A stretch of 5,705 nt of DNA from JBBRYB01 sp038238115. Its GTDB lineage: Bacteria > Actinomycetota > Actinomycetes > Propionibacteriales > Nocardioidaceae. The notes beneath the pieces are model-generated. The model saw only the letters and a list, made by a program, of their open reading frames with translations. It was not told where the DNA came from and did not search any database. The stretch's first letter is position 1. Each line of letters opens with the position of its first letter. This document shows positions 5,306-5,705 of the stretch, piece after piece. Both the position numbers and the translations under genes were made by a program. The stretch is from NCBI GenBank assembly GCA_038238115.1, contig JBBRYB010000154.1, positions 1 to 5,705 on the forward strand. Direction: 5' to 3'.

Positions 5306-5422
5306 TCACCGAGTACCTGCCCAGTACGTCTCGCCTGCCGCGACGATCTCGGCGAAGAACGGCCAGATCCGCGGCCAGTCGTCGTCGACGGCCCGCCGGA
5401 TCCGAGGATCGGCAGCGGTCAC
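5306..5422 (-). pseudogene. Truncated GNAT N-acetyltransferase, N-terminal fragment
   Basis: GTG 5422-5420 overlaps the stop of the DUF664 gene in GTGA. The 38-residue frame contains IRRAVDDDWPRIWPFFAEIV followed by AAGETY. This is the characteristic first strand and helix of GNAT acetyltransferases of the type that often begin 'IR.A...D...I..' and continue with 'GETY'. Family members are about 160-170 residues, with the acetyl-CoA-binding R/Q-x-x-G-x-G/A motif further on. That motif is missing here: after roughly residue 33 the frame meets unrelated sequence and stops at TGA 5308-5306. The break lies between the gene and the IS3 end at 5157, so a rearrangement removed its 3' part. Confidence 0.7.
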
Positions 5423-5705
5423 TCGCCGGTTTCTCCGTCGATGGACTCGCGGATCAGGTCGGCATGGCCGTTGTGGCGGGCGTACTCCTCGATCATGTGC
5501 ACCAGGATCCAACGCAAGCTGAACGGCGTGCCGTTGCGGCGGTCCTTCTCGGCCGACGCGCTGTCGAGTCCGGCGCCCGCCATCGCCTCGTCAAGAATCG
5601 CGTCGGCGCGGCGGCACGCCTCGTCGAAGAGCGCGAACAGCTCCTCGGGGGTGTCGTCCTTGGCCGTGTGCCACTCCCAGTCGCGGTCGGCGTCCCAGTC
5701 GACGG
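5419..5705 (-). CDS. DUF664/DinB-superfamily protein, C-terminal part (5' end outside the window)
   Basis: Ninety-four residues to TGA 5421-5419, open to the right edge. The end contains PFSLRWILVHMIEEYARHNG followed by HADLIRESIDG, the signature of DUF664 proteins in the DinB/YfiT-like four-helix superfamily. The histidines in LVHM and ARHNGH are the positions expected to bind a divalent metal. Actinobacterial members are related to mycothiol-dependent transferases, but the exact substrate is unknown. The full protein is usually about 170 residues, so roughly half is visible. It overlaps the broken GNAT gene by 4 bases, indicating that the two were once an operon. Confidence 0.85.
   Translation of the reverse strand, partial: VDWDADRDWEWHTAKDDTPEELFALFDEACRRADAILDEAMAGAGLDSASAEKDRRNGTPFSLRWILVHMIEEYARHNGHADLIRESIDGETGE

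Noticed and set aside
1..5705. CRISPR arrays, tRNA or rRNA genes, integrase attachment sites
   Set aside because: No regularly spaced repeats, cloverleaf-like segments or rRNA signatures were seen. All repeats found are transposon ends.

Overview
The window is GC-rich with heavy G/C use at third codon positions. Its IS3, IS6, mycothiol-transferase-like DUF664 and oxidoreductase families together point to an actinobacterium; I cannot name the genus. It looks like an accessory region built by repeated insertion-sequence activity, holding one metabolic operon.

Left edge (1-202): the 3' end of an IS3-family transposase gene with its right terminal repeat. It abuts the last ~68 bp of an IS6-family element, of which only the stop codon and right inverted repeat survive.

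Oxidoreductase operon (about 257-2968, all minus strand): in transcription order, an SRPBCC/START-like protein, a zinc-dependent alcohol dehydrogenase, a short-chain dehydrogenase/reductase (SDR), and a flavoprotein of the phytoene-desaturase/amine-oxidase type. Each gene overlaps the next by 4 bases (ATGA, GTGA, ATGA), so they are almost certainly one translationally coupled unit. The flavoprotein is destroyed: only about the first 40 residues (the FAD-binding fold) remain before mobile-element debris. The operon probably oxidises or reduces a hydrophobic or alcohol/aldehyde substrate, but the substrate cannot be read from the sequence.

IS6 debris field (3224-4842): first, a 192-bp non-coding segment bounded by 22-bp IS6-like inverted repeats, MITE-like. 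Next, a degraded IS6 copy that lacks the N-terminal half of its transposase and carries one nonsense and one frameshift lesion. Last, a complete 793-bp IS6-family element with an apparently intact DDE transposase. The complete element and the remnant at 135-202 lie in the same orientation either side of the operon, the layout of an IS6-type pseudo-compound transposon.

Right edge (4843-5705): the complete IS6 element sits inside the orfA gene of an inverted IS3 element whose left end is at 5157. After a short unassigned stretch come a GNAT acetyltransferase cut after about 33 residues and the 3' part of a DUF664/DinB-superfamily gene, again overlapping by 4 bases. These two look like resident genes broken by the rearrangements.

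I see no RNA gene, CRISPR array or clearly new defence or biosynthetic system. The most unusual item is the short IS6-ended element at 3224-3415.
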